Origin: Limnomonas spitsbergensis
Taxonomy: Eukaryota; Chlorophyta; Chlorophyceae; Chlamydomonadales
DNA length: 64,000 nucleotides
Direction of reading: 5' to 3'
Assembly (NCBI GenBank): GCA_037349105.1
Contig: JAYJMM010000108.1
Span: 215,001-279,000, forward strand
The notes beneath the pieces were generated by a model that made no database searches, was not told the DNA's origin, and saw only the letters and a program-made list of their open reading frames with translations. Below, piece by piece: positions 14,601 to 25,730 of the stretch (position 1 is the first letter of the stretch; the number at the start of each line of letters is the position of its first letter). Both the position numbers and the translations under genes were made by a program.

Positions 14601-15500
14601 ATATCTATCACTCTCAATGCTGTAATAGACGTATGGCATGATTGCGCGGTAGGCCGCAGTGTGCAGACTGGTGTACAGTCGCTCATTAGGTAGTGGTTAG
14701 GCCGACCATGCAACCATGCCTTTTGACACAGGCCATGCCCCGCCCCCGCCACACACATCTCTATCACTCTCAATGCTGTAATAGACGTATGGCATGATTG
14801 CACGGTAGGCCGCAGTGTGCAGGACTGGTGTACAGTCGCTCATTAGGTAGTGGTTCGGCCGACCATGCAACCATGCCTTTTGACACAGGCCATGCCCCGC
14901 CTCCGCCACACACATATCTATCACTCTCAATGCTGTAATAGACGTATGGCATGATTGCACGGTAGGCCGCAGTGTGCAGACTGGTGTACAGTCGCTCATT
15001 AGGTAGTGGTTAGGCCGACCATGCAACCATGCCTTTTGACACAGGCCATGACCCGCCCCCGCCACACACATATCTATCACTCTCAATGCTGTAATAGACG
15101 TTATGGCATGATTGCACGGTAGGCCGCAGTGTGCAGACTGGTGTACAGTCGCTCATTAGGTAGTGGTTAGGCCGACCATGCAACCATGCATTTTGACACA
15201 GGCCATGCCCCGCCCCCGCCACACACATCTCTATCACTCTCAATGCTGTAATAGACGTATGGCATGATTGCACGGTAGGCCGCAGTGTGCAAACTGGTGT
15301 ACAGTCGCTCATTAGGTAGTGGTTAAGCCGACCATGCAACCATGCCTTTTGACACAGGCCATGCCCCGCCCCCGCCACACACATATCTATCACTCTCAAT
15401 GCTGTATCAGACGTATGGCATGATTGCACGGTAGGCCGCAGTGTGCAAACTGGTGTACAGTCGCTCATTAGGTAGTGGTTAGGCCAACCATGCAACCATG
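11650..15500 (+). repeat. 3.8-kb segmental duplication, downstream copy
   Basis: Partner of about 5,880-9,730. The offset steps from 5,771 to 5,773 as C-tract and other one-base indels accumulate. The match ends near 15,500: the upstream copy continues into a CACATATAT/GTAAAAG monomer, whereas this copy continues with a CCTCCGCC monomer. Confidence 0.8.
11780..13470 (+). repeat. Two tandem 780-bp pentamer HOR units (copy B)
   Basis: GGGTAC is at 11,862, 12,018, 12,642 and 12,798. This is the arrangement of copy A shifted by 5,771 bp (37 monomers minus 1 bp). The tract variants follow the same order. It lacks the private change near 7,055 and has CCCCGTCAC near 12,560, so the copies have diverged slightly. 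Confidence 0.88.
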
Positions 15501-17910
15501 CCTTTTGACACAGGCCATGCCCCGCCTCCGCCACACACATATCTATCACTCTCAATGCTGTAATAGACGTATGGCATGATTGCACGGTAGGCCGCAGTGT
15601 GCAGACTGGTGTACAGTCGCTCATTAGGTAGTGGTTAGGCCGACCATGCAACCATGCCTTTTGACACAGGCCATGACCCGCCCCCGCCACACACATATCT
15701 ATCACTCTCAATGCTGTAATAGACGTATGGCATGATTGCACGGTAGGCCGCAGTGTGCAGACTGGTGTACAGTCGCTCATTAGGTAGTGGTTAGGCCGAC
15801 CATGCAACCATGCATTTTGACACAGGCCATGCCCCGCCCCCGCCACACACATATCTATCACTCTCAATGCTGTATCAGACGTATGGCATGATTGCACGGT
15901 AGGCCGCAGTGTGCAGACTGGTGTACAGTCGCTCATTAGGTAGTGGTTAAGCCGACCATGCAACCATGCCTTTTGACACAGGCCATGCCCCGCCCCCGCC
16001 ACACACATATCTATCACTCTCAATGCTGTATCAGACGTATGGCATGATTGCACGGTAGGCCGCAGTGTGCAAACTGGTGTACAGTCGCTCATTAGGTAGT
16101 GGTTAGGCCAACCATGCAACCATGCCTTTTGACACCAGGCCATGCCCCGCCCCCGCCACACATATATCTATCACTCTCAATGGTGTAAAAGACGTATGGC
16201 ATGATTGCACGGTAGGCCGCAGTGTGCAGACTGGTGTACAGTCGCTCATTAGGTAGTGGTTAGGCCGACCATGCAACCATGCCTTTTGACACAGGCCATG
16301 ACCCGCCCCCGCCACACACATATCTATCACTCTCAATGCTGTAATAGACGTATGGCATGATTGCACGGTAGGCCGCAGTGTGCAGACTGGTGTACAGTCG
16401 CTCATTAGGTAGTGGTTAGGCCGACCATGCAACCATGCCTTTCGACACAGGCCAATGACCCGCCCCCGCCTCACACATATCTATCACTCTCAATGCTGTA
16501 ATAGACGTATGGCATGATTGCACGGTAGGCCGCAGTGTGCAGACTGGTGTACAGTCGCTCATTAGGTAGTGGTTAGGCCGACCATGCAACCATGCCTTTT
16601 GACACAGGCCATGCCCCGCCCCAGCCACACACATCTCTATCACTCTCAATGCTGTAATAGACGTATGGCATGATTGCACGGTAGGCCGCAGTGTGCAGAC
16701 TGGTGTACAGTCGCTCATTAGGTAGTGGTTAGGCCGACCATGCAACCATGCCTTTTGACACAGGCCATGCCCCGCCCCCGCCACACACATATCTATCACT
16801 CTCAATGCTGTATCAGACGTATGGCATGATTGCACGGTAGGCCGCAGTGTGCAGACTGGTGTACAGTCGCTCATTAGGTAGTGGTTAGGCCGACCATGCA
16901 ACCATGCCTTTTGACACAGGCCATGCCCCGCCCCCGCCACACACATCTCTATCACTCTCAATGCTGTAATAGACGTATGGCATGATTGCACGGTAGGCCG
17001 CAGTGTGCAAACTGGTGTACAGTCGCTCATTAGGTAGTGGTTAAGCCGACCATGCAACCATGCCTTTTGACACAGGCCATGCCCCGCCTCCGCCACACAC
17101 ATATCTATCACTCTCAATGCTGTAATAGACGTATGGCATGATTGCACGGTAGGCCGCAGTGTGCAGACTGGTGTACAGTCGCTCATTAGGTAGTGGTTAG
17201 GCCGACCATGCAACCATGCCTTTTGACACAGGCCATGACCCGCCCCCAGCCACACACATATCTATCACTCTCAATGCTGTAATAGACGTAATGGCATGAT
17301 TGCACGGTAGGCCGCAGTGTGCAGACTGGTGTACAGTCCGCTCATTAGGTAGTGGTTAGGCCGACCATGCAACCATGCCTTTGACACAGGCCATGCCCCG
17401 CCCCCGCCACACACATCTCTATCACTCTCAATGCTGTAATAGACGTATGGCATGATTGCACGGTAGGCCGCAGTGTGCAAACTGGTGTACAGTCGCTCAT
17501 TAGGTAGTGGTTAAGCCGACCAATGCAACCATGCCTTTTGACACAGGCCATGCCCCGCCCCCGCCACACACATATCTATCACTCTCAATGCTGTATCAGA
17601 CGTATGGCATGATTGCACGGTAGGCCGCAGTGTGCAAACTGTGTACAGTCGCTTCATTAGGTAGTGGTTAGGCCAACCATGCAACCATGCCTTTTGACAC
17701 AGGCCATGCCCCGCCCCCGCCACACATATATCTATCACTCTCAATGGTGTAAAAGACGTATGGCATGATTGCACGGTAGGCCGCAGTGTGCAGACTGGTG
17801 TACAGTCGCTCATTAGGTAGTGGTTAGGCCGACCATGCAACCATGCCTTTTGACACAGGCCATGCCCCGCCCCCGCCACACACATATCTATCACTCTCAA
17901 TGCTGTATAG
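14820..17910 (+). repeat. Satellite sub-region with clustered single-base indels
   Basis: This stretch has about a dozen one-base gains or losses outside the usual C-tract. Gains: AGGACT (14,822), GACGTTATGG (15,101), GACACCAGG (16,135), GCCAATG (16,454), GTAATGG (17,290), GTCCGC (17,338), CCAATGC (17,522), GCTTCATT (17,653). Losses: CCTTTGAC (17,380), AACTGTG (17,640), GTATAG (17,907). Elsewhere such changes are almost absent. The monomers are otherwise ordinary members of the 10/11-mer HOR. The cluster may be residual sequencing error or real divergence. Confidence 0.8.
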
Positions 17911-19038
17911 ACGTATGGCATGATTGCACGGTAGGCCGCAGTGTGCAGACTGGTGTACAGTCGCTCATTAGGTAGTGGTTAGGCCGACCATGCAACCATG
18001 CCTTTCGACACAGGCCATGACCCGCCCCCGCCACACACATATCTATCACTCTCAATGCTGTAATAGACGTATGGCATGATTGCACGGTAGGCCGCAGTGT
18101 GCAGACTGGTGTACAGTCGCTCATTAGGTAGTGGTTAGGCCGACCATGCAACCATGCCTTTTGACACAGGCCATGCCCCGCCCCCGCCACACACATATCT
18201 ATCACTCTCAATGCTGTAATAGACGTATGGCATGATTGCACGGTAGGCCGCAGTGTGCAGACTGGTGTACAGTCGCTCATTAGGTAGTGGTTAGGCCGAC
18301 CATGCAACCATGCCTTTTGACACAGGCCATGCCCCGCCCCCGCCACACACATATCTATCACTCTCAATGCTGTAATAGACGTATGGCATGATTGCACGGT
18401 AGGCCGCAGTGTGCAGACTGGTGTACAGTCGCTCATTAGGTAGTGGTTAGGCCGACCATGCAACCATGCCTTTTGACACAGGCCATGCCCCGCCCCCGCC
18501 ACACACATATCTATCACTCTCAATGCTGTAATAGACGTATGGCATGATTGCACGGTAGGCCGCAGTGTGCAGACTGGTGTACAGTCGCTCATTAGGTAGT
18601 GGTTAGGCCGACCATGCAACCATGCCTTTTGACACAGGCCATGCCCCGCCCCGCCACACACATATCTATCACTCTCAATGCTGTAATAGACGTATGGCAT
18701 GATTGCACGGTAGGCCGCAGTGTGCAGACTGGTGTACAGTCGCTCATTAGGTAGTGGTTAGGCCGACCATGCAACCATGCCTTTTGACACAGGCCATGCC
18801 CCGCCCCCGCCACACACATATCTATCACTCTCAATGCTGTAATAGACGTATGGCATGATTGCACGGTAGGCCGCAGTGTGCAGACTGGTGTACAGTCGCT
18901 CATTAGGTAGTGGTTAGGCCGACCATGCAACCATGCCTTTTGACACAGGCCATGCCCCGCCCCCGCCACACACATATCTATCACTCTCAATGCTGTAATA
19001 GACGTATGGCATGATTGCACGGTAGGCCGCAGTGTGCA

Positions 19039-19053
19039 GACTGGTGTACAGTC
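19039..19053. repeat. Short inverted repeat in each monomer (GACTG-GTGTA-CAGTC)
   Basis: A perfect 5-bp stem with a 5-base loop lies at monomer positions 13-27 and overlaps the palindrome TGTACA. It recurs in nearly every monomer. Two common variants weaken it: AAACTGG removes the outermost pair, and GGGTAC changes the loop. Small dyads are common in satellites and may bind protein or extrude; nothing in the sequence proves a function. Confidence 0.6.
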
Positions 19054-19110
19054 GCTCATTAGGTAGTGGTTAGGCCGACCATGCAACCATGCCTTTTGAC
19101 ACAGGCCATG

Positions 19111-19123
19111 CCCCGCCCCCGCC
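19111..19123 (-). promoter_or_regulatory. C-rich / GC-box-like tract, the monomer's length hot spot
   Basis: Monomer positions 85-97 read CCCCGCCCCCGCC. The minus strand contains GGGGCGGGGC, which fits the known Sp1/KLF GC-box consensus. Nearly all one-base length differences between monomers sit here: CCCCGCCCCGCC and CCCCGACCCGCC give 155 bp, and an extra C at about 10,530 and 13,340 gives 157 bp. Substituted forms (CCTCC, CCCAG, ACCCG, CCCTG) also cluster here. Replication slippage in a C run explains the length variation. Protein binding is inference from the motif alone. Confidence 0.4.
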
Positions 19124-19171
19124 ACACACATATCTATCACTCTCAATGCTGTAATAGACGTATGGCATGAT

Positions 19172-19194
19172 TGCACGGTAGGCCGCAGTGTGCA
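19172..19194. repeat. Inverted repeat spanning the monomer junction (TGCAC/GTGCA)
   Basis: TGCAC at 19,172-19,176 and GTGCA at 19,190-19,194 form a 5-bp dyad with a 13-base spacer across the arbitrary monomer boundary. It is repeated throughout the array. It is short enough to arise by chance. Confidence 0.35.
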
Positions 19195-22100
19195 GACTGG
19201 TGTACAGTCGCTCATTAGGTAGTGGTTAGGCCGACCATGCAACCATGCCTTTTGACACAGGCCATGCCCCGCCCCCGCCACACACATATCTATCACTCTC
19301 AATGCTGTAATAGACGTATGGCATGATTGCACGGTAGGCCGCAGTGTGCAGACTGGTGTACAGTCGCTCATTAGGTAGTGGTTAGGCCGACCATGCAACC
19401 ATGCCTTTTGACACAGGCCATGCCCCGCCCCCGCCACACACATATCTATCACTCTCAATGCTGTAATAGACGTATGGCATGATTGCACGGTAGGCCGCAG
19501 TGTGCAGACTGGTGTACAGTCGCTCATTAGGTAGTGGTTAGGCCGACCATGCAACCATGCCTTTTGACACAGGCCATGCCCCGCCCCCGCCACACACATA
19601 TCTATCACTCTCAATGCTGTAATAGACGTATGGCATGATTGCACGGTAGGCCGCAGTGTGCAGACTGGTGTACAGTCGCTCATTAGGTAGTGGTTAGGCC
19701 GACCATGCAACCATGCCTTTTGACACAGGCCATGCCCCGCCCCCGCCACACACATCTCTATCACTCTCAATGCTGTAATAGACGTATGGCATGATTGCAC
19801 GGTAGGCCGCAGTGTGCAGACTGGTGTACAGTCGCTCATTAGGTAGTGGTTAGGCCGACCATGCAACCATGCCTTTTGACACAGGCCATGCCCCGCCCCC
19901 GCCACACACATATCTATCACTCTCAATGCTGTAATAGACGTATGGCATGATTGCACGGTAGGCCGCAGTGTGCAGACTGGTGTACAGTCGCTCATTAGGT
20001 AGTGGTTAGGCCGACCATGCAACCATGCCTTTTGACACAGGCCATGCCCCGCCCCCGCCACACACATATCTATCACTCTCAATGCTGTAATAGACGTATG
20101 GCATGATTGCACGGTAGGCCGCAGTGTGCAGACTGGTGTACAGTCGCTCATTAGGTAGTGGTTAGGCCGACCATGCAACCATGCCTTTTGACACAGGCCA
20201 TGCCCCGCCCCGCCACACACATATCTATCACTCTCAATGCTGTAATAGACGTATGGCATGATTGCACGGTAGGCCGCAGTGTGCAGACTGGTGTACAGTC
20301 GCTCATTAGGTAGTGGTTAGGCCGACCATGCAACCATGCCTTTTGACACAGGCCATGCCCCGCCCCCGCCACACACATATCTATCACTCTCAATGCTGTA
20401 ATAGACGTATGGCATGATTGCACGGTAGGCCGCAGTGTGCAGACTGGTGTACAGTCGCTCATTAGGTAGTGGTTAGGCCGACCATGCAACCATGCCTTTT
20501 GACACAGGCCATGCCCCGCCCCCGCCACACACATATCTATCACTCTCAATGCTGTAATAGACGTATGGCATGATTGCACGGTAGGCCGCAGTGTGCAGAC
20601 TGGTGTACAGTCGCTCATTAGGTAGTGGTTAGGCCGACCATGCAACCATGCCTTTTGACACAGGCCATGCCCCGCCCCCGCCACACACATATCTATCACT
20701 CTCAATGCTGTAATAGACGTATGGCATGATTGCACGGTAGGCCGCAGTGTGCAGACTGGTGTACAGTCGCTCATTAGGTAGTGGTTAGGCCGACCATGCA
20801 ACCATGCCTTTTGACACAGGCCATGCCCCGCCCCCGCCACACACATATCTATCACTCTCAATGCTGTAATAGACGTATGGCATGATTGCACGGTAGGCCG
20901 CAGTGTGCAGACTGGTGTACAGTCGCTCATTAGGTAGTGGTTAGGCCGACCATGCAACCATGCCTTTTGACACAGGCCATGCCCCGCCCCCGCCACACAC
21001 ATATCTATCACTCTCAATGCTGTAATAGACGTATGGCATGATTGCACGGTAGGCCGCAGTGTGCAGACTGGTGTACAGTCGCTCATTAGGTAGTGGTTAG
21101 GCCGACCATGCAACCATGCCTTTTGACACAGGCCATGCCCCGCCCCCGCCACACACATATCTATCACTCTCAATGCTGTAATAGACGTATGGCATGATTG
21201 CACGGTAGGCCGCAGTGTGCAGACTGGTGTACAGTCGCTCATTAGGTAGTGGTTAGGCCGACCATGCAACCATGCCTTTTGACACAGGCCATGCCCCGCC
21301 CCCGCCACACACATATCTATCACTCTCAATGCTGTAATAGACGTATGGCATGATTGCACGGTAGGCCGCAGTGTGCAGACTGGTGTACAGTCGCTCATTA
21401 GGTAGTGGTTAGGCCGACCATGCAACCATGCCTTTTGACACAGGCCATGCCCCGCCCCCGCCACACACATATCTATCACTCTCAATGCTGTAATAGACGT
21501 ATGGCATGATTGCACGGTAGGCCGCAGTGTGCAGACTGGTGTACAGTCGCTCATTAGGTAGTGGTTAGGCCGACCATGCAACCATGCCTTTTGACACAGG
21601 CCATGCCCCGCCCCCGCCACACACATATCTATCACTCTCAATGCTGTAATAGACGTATGGCATGATTGCACGGTAGGCCGCAGTGTGCAGACTGGTGTAC
21701 AGTCGCTCATTAGGTAGTGGTTAGGCCGACCATGCAACCATGCCTTTTGACACAGGCCATGCCCCGCCCCCGCCACACACATATCTATCACTCTCAATGC
21801 TGTAATAGACGTATGGCATGATTGCACGGTAGGCCGCAGTGTGCAGACTGGTGTACAGTCGCTCATTAGGTAGTGGTTAGGCCGACCATGCAACCATGCC
21901 TTTTGACACAGGCCATGCCCCGCCCCCGCCACACACATATCTATCACTCTCAATGCTGTAATAGACGTATGGCATGATTGCACGGTAGGCCGCAGTGTGC
22001 AGACTGGTGTACAGTCGCTCATTAGGTAGTGGTTAGGCCGACCATGCAACCATGCCTTTTGACACAGGCCATGCCCCGCCCCGCCACACACATATCTATC

Positions 22101-25100
22101 ACTCTCAATGCTGTAATAGACGTATGGCATGATTGCACGGTAGGCCGCAGTGTGCAGACTGGTGTACAGTCGCTCATTAGGTAGTGGTTAGGCCGACCAT
22201 GCAACCATGCCTTTTGACACAGGCCATGCCCCGCCCCCGCCACACACATATCTATCACTCTCAATGCTGTAATAGACGTATGGCATGATTGCACGGTAGG
22301 CCGCAGTGTGCAGACTGGTGTACAGTCGCTCATTAGGTAGTGGTTAGGCCGACCATGCAACCATGCCTTTTGACACAGGCCATGCCCCGCCCCCGCCACA
22401 CACATATCTATCACTCTCAATGCTGTAATAGACGTATGGCATGATTGCACGGTAGGCCGCAGTGTGCAGACTGGTGTACAGTCGCTCATTAGGTAGTGGT
22501 TAGGCCGACCATGCAACCATGCCTTTTGACACAGGCCATGCCCCGCCCCCGCCACACACATATCTATCACTCTCAATGCTGTAATAGACGTATGGCATGA
22601 TTGCACGGTAGGCCGCAGTGTGCAGACTGGTGTACAGTCGCTCATTAGGTAGTGGTTAGGCCGACCATGCAACCATGCCTTTTGACACAGGCCATGCCCC
22701 GCCCCCGCCACACACATATCTATCACTCTCAATGCTGTAATAGACGTATGGCATGATTGCACGGTAGGCCGCAGTGTGCAGACTGGTGTACAGTCGCTCA
22801 TTAGGTAGTGGTTAGGCCGACCATGCAACCATGCCTTTTGACACAGGCCATGCCCGCCCCCGCCACACACATATCTATCACTCTCAATGCTGTAATAGAC
22901 GTATGGCATGATTGCACGGTAGGCCGCAGTGTGCAGACTGGTGTACAGTCGCTCATTAGGTAGTGGTTAGGCCGACCATGCAACCATGCCTTTTGACACA
23001 GGCCATGCCCCGCCCCCGCCACACACATATCTATCACTCTCAATGCTGTAATAGACGTATGGCATGATTGCACGGTAGGCCGCAGTGTGCAGACTGGTGT
23101 ACAGTCGCTCATTAGGTAGTGGTTAGGCCGACCATGCAACCATGCCTTTTGACACAGGCCATGCCCCGCCCCCGCCACACACATATCTATCACTCTCAAT
23201 GCTGTAATAGACGTATGGCATGATTGCACGGTAGGCCGCAGTGTGCAGACTGGTGTACAGTCGCTCATTAGGTAGTGGTTAGGCCGACCATGCAACCATG
23301 CCTTTTGACACAGGCCATGCCCCGCCCCCGCCACACACATATCTATCACTCTCAATGCTGTAATAGACGTATGGCATGATTGCACGGTAGGCCGCAGTGT
23401 GCAGACTGGTGTACAGTCGCTCATTAGGTAGTGGTTAGGCCGACCATGCAACCATGCCTTTTGACACAGGCCATGCCCCGCCCCCGCCACACACATATCT
23501 ATCACTCTCAATGCTGTAATAGACGTATGGCATGATTGCACGGTAGGCCGCAGTGTGCAGACTGGTGTACAGTCGCTCATTAGGTAGTGGTTAGGCCGAC
23601 CATGCAACCATGCCTTTTGACACAGGCCATGCCCCGCCCCCGCCACACACATATCTATCACTCTCAATGCTGTAATAGACGTATGGCATGATTGCACGGT
23701 AGGCCGCAGTGTGCAGACTGGTGTACAGTCGCTCATTAGGTAGTGGTTAGGCCGACCATGCAACCATGCCTTTTGACACAGGCCATGCCCCGCCCCCGCC
23801 ACACACATATCTATCACTCTCAATGCTGTAATAGACGTATGGCATGATTGCACGGTAGGCCGCAGTGTGCAGACTGGTGTACAGTCGCTCATTAGGTAGT
23901 GGTTAGGCCGACCATGCAACCATGCCTTTTGACACAGGCCATGCCCCGCCCCCGCCACACACATATCTATCACTCTCAATGCTGTAATAGACGTATGGCA
24001 TGATTGCACGGTAGGCCGCAGTGTGCAGACTGGTGTACAGTCGCTCATTAGGTAGTGGTTAGGCCGACCATGCAACCATGCCTTTTGACACAGGCCATGC
24101 CCCGCCCCGCCACACACATATCTATCACTCTCAATGCTGTAATAGACGTATGGCATGATTGCACGGTAGGCCGCAGTGTGCAGACTGGTGTACAGTCGCT
24201 CATTAGGTAGTGGTTAGGCCGACCATGCAACCATGCCTTTTGACACAGGCCATGCCCCGCCCCCGCCACACACATATCTATCACTCTCAATGCTGTAATA
24301 GACGTATGGCATGATTGCACGGTAGGCCGCAGTGTGCAGACTGGTGTACAGTCGCTCATTAGGTAGTGGTTAGGCCGACCATGCAACCATGCCTTTTGAC
24401 ACAGGCCATGCCCCGCCCCCGCCACACACATATCTATCACTCTCAATGCTGTAATAGACGTATGGCATGATTGCACGGTAGGCCGCAGTGTGCAGACTGG
24501 TGTACAGTCGCTCATTAGGTAGTGGTTAGGCCGACCATGCAACCATGCCTTTTGACACAGGCCATGCCCCGCCCCCGCCACACACATATCTATCACTCTC
24601 AATGCTGTAATAGACGTATGGCATGATTGCACGGTAGGCCGCAGTGTGCAGACTGGTGTACAGTCGCTCATTAGGTAGTGGTTAGGCCGACCATGCAACC
24701 ATGCCTTTTGACACAGGCCATGCCCCGCCCCCGCCACACACATATCTATCACTCTCAATGCTGTAATAGACGTATGGCATGATTGCACGGTAGGCCGCAG
24801 TGTGCAGACTGGTGTACAGTCGCTCATTAGGTAGTGGTTAGGCCGACCATGCAACCATGCCTTTTGACACAGGCCATGCCCCGCCCCCGCCACACACATA
24901 TCTATCACTCTCAATGCTGTAATAGACGTATGGCATGATTGCACGGTAGGCCGCAGTGTGCAGACTGGTGTACAGTCGCTCATTAGGTAGTGGTTAGGCC
25001 GACCATGCAACCATGCCTTTTGACACAGGCCATGCCCCGCCCCCGCCACACACATATCTATCACTCTCAATGCTGTAATAGACGTATGGCATGATTGCAC

Positions 25101-25730
25101 GGTAGGCCGCAGTGTGCAGACTGGTGTACAGTCGCTCATTAGGTAGTGGTTAGGCCGACCATGCAACCATGCCTTTTGACACAGGCCATGCCCCGCCCCC
25201 GCCACACACATATCTATCACTCTCAATGCTGTAATAGACGTATGGCATGATTGCACGGTAGGCCGCAGTGTGCAGACTGGTGTACAGTCGCTCATTAGGT
25301 AGTGGTTAGGCCGACCATGCAACCATGCCTTTTGACACAGGCCATGCCCCGCCCCCGCCACACACATATCTATCACTCTCAATGCTGTAATAGACGTATG
25401 GCATGATTGCACGGTAGGCCGCAGTGTGCAGACTGGTGTACAGTCGCTCATTAGGTAGTGGTTAGGCCGACCATGCAACCATGCCTTTTGACACAGGCCA
25501 TGCCCCGCCCCCGCCACACACATATCTATCACTCTCAATGCTGTAATAGACGTATGGCATGATTGCACGGTAGGCCGCAGTGTGCAGACTGGTGTACAGT
25601 CGCTCATTAGGTAGTGGTTAGGCCGACCATGCAACCATGCCTTTTGACACAGGCCATGCCCCGCCCCCGCCACACACATATCTATCACTCTCAATGCTGT
25701 AATAGACGTATGGCATGATTGCACGGTAGG

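Larger units (their letters stand above)
19027..19182 (+). repeat. Reference 156-bp satellite monomer
   Basis: This monomer represents the consensus; its neighbours in the homogeneous core are identical to it. Landmarks by monomer position: an inverted repeat at 13-27; three copies of CCATGC at 53, 61 and 80; a C-rich tract at 85-97; a CA-rich stretch at about 97-104; and GGCATG, the reverse complement of CATGCC, at 138-143. The main variant positions across the array are GCAGACTGG/GCAAACTGG near 12-14, GTGGTTAGG with A or C changes near 41-47, CCTTTTG/CATTTTG near 67, the C-rich tract at 85-97, CATATCT/CATCTCT near 105, and TAATAG/TATCAG near 127. I see no coding or RNA-gene signature in it. 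Confidence 0.95.
18092..25730 (+). repeat. Homogeneous core: 49 nearly identical monomers
   Basis: The 7,639 bp equal exactly 49 x 156 minus 5. I found only six departures from consensus: five one-base C-tract deletions (near 18,650, 20,205, 22,078, 22,853 and 24,105) and one A-to-C change at about 19,756. Edges are abrupt. The last upstream monomer is a TTTCGA/ATGACCCG variant (18,003), and the first downstream one carries CCCAGCC at about 25,822 with TATCAG. No HOR structure is visible inside. This suggests very recent amplification of a single monomer type; an assembly artefact is also possible. Confidence 0.93.

Noticed and set aside
19111..19123. Stable G-quadruplex in the minus-strand G-rich tract
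   Set aside because: Each monomer offers runs of two, five and four G with no fourth run of three or more nearby, so the standard four-run pattern is not met; only a weak two-tier form could be drawn.
19027..19182. tRNA, 5S rRNA or snRNA origin of the monomer
   Set aside because: I looked for A/B box and 5S internal control motifs and a cloverleaf on both strands and found none convincing.
18092..25730. Hidden HOR inside the homogeneous core based on the 155-bp monomers
   Set aside because: The five C-tract deletions lie about 10, 12, 5 and 8 monomers apart with no repeated spacing, so they fit independent slippage events or errors rather than a unit.
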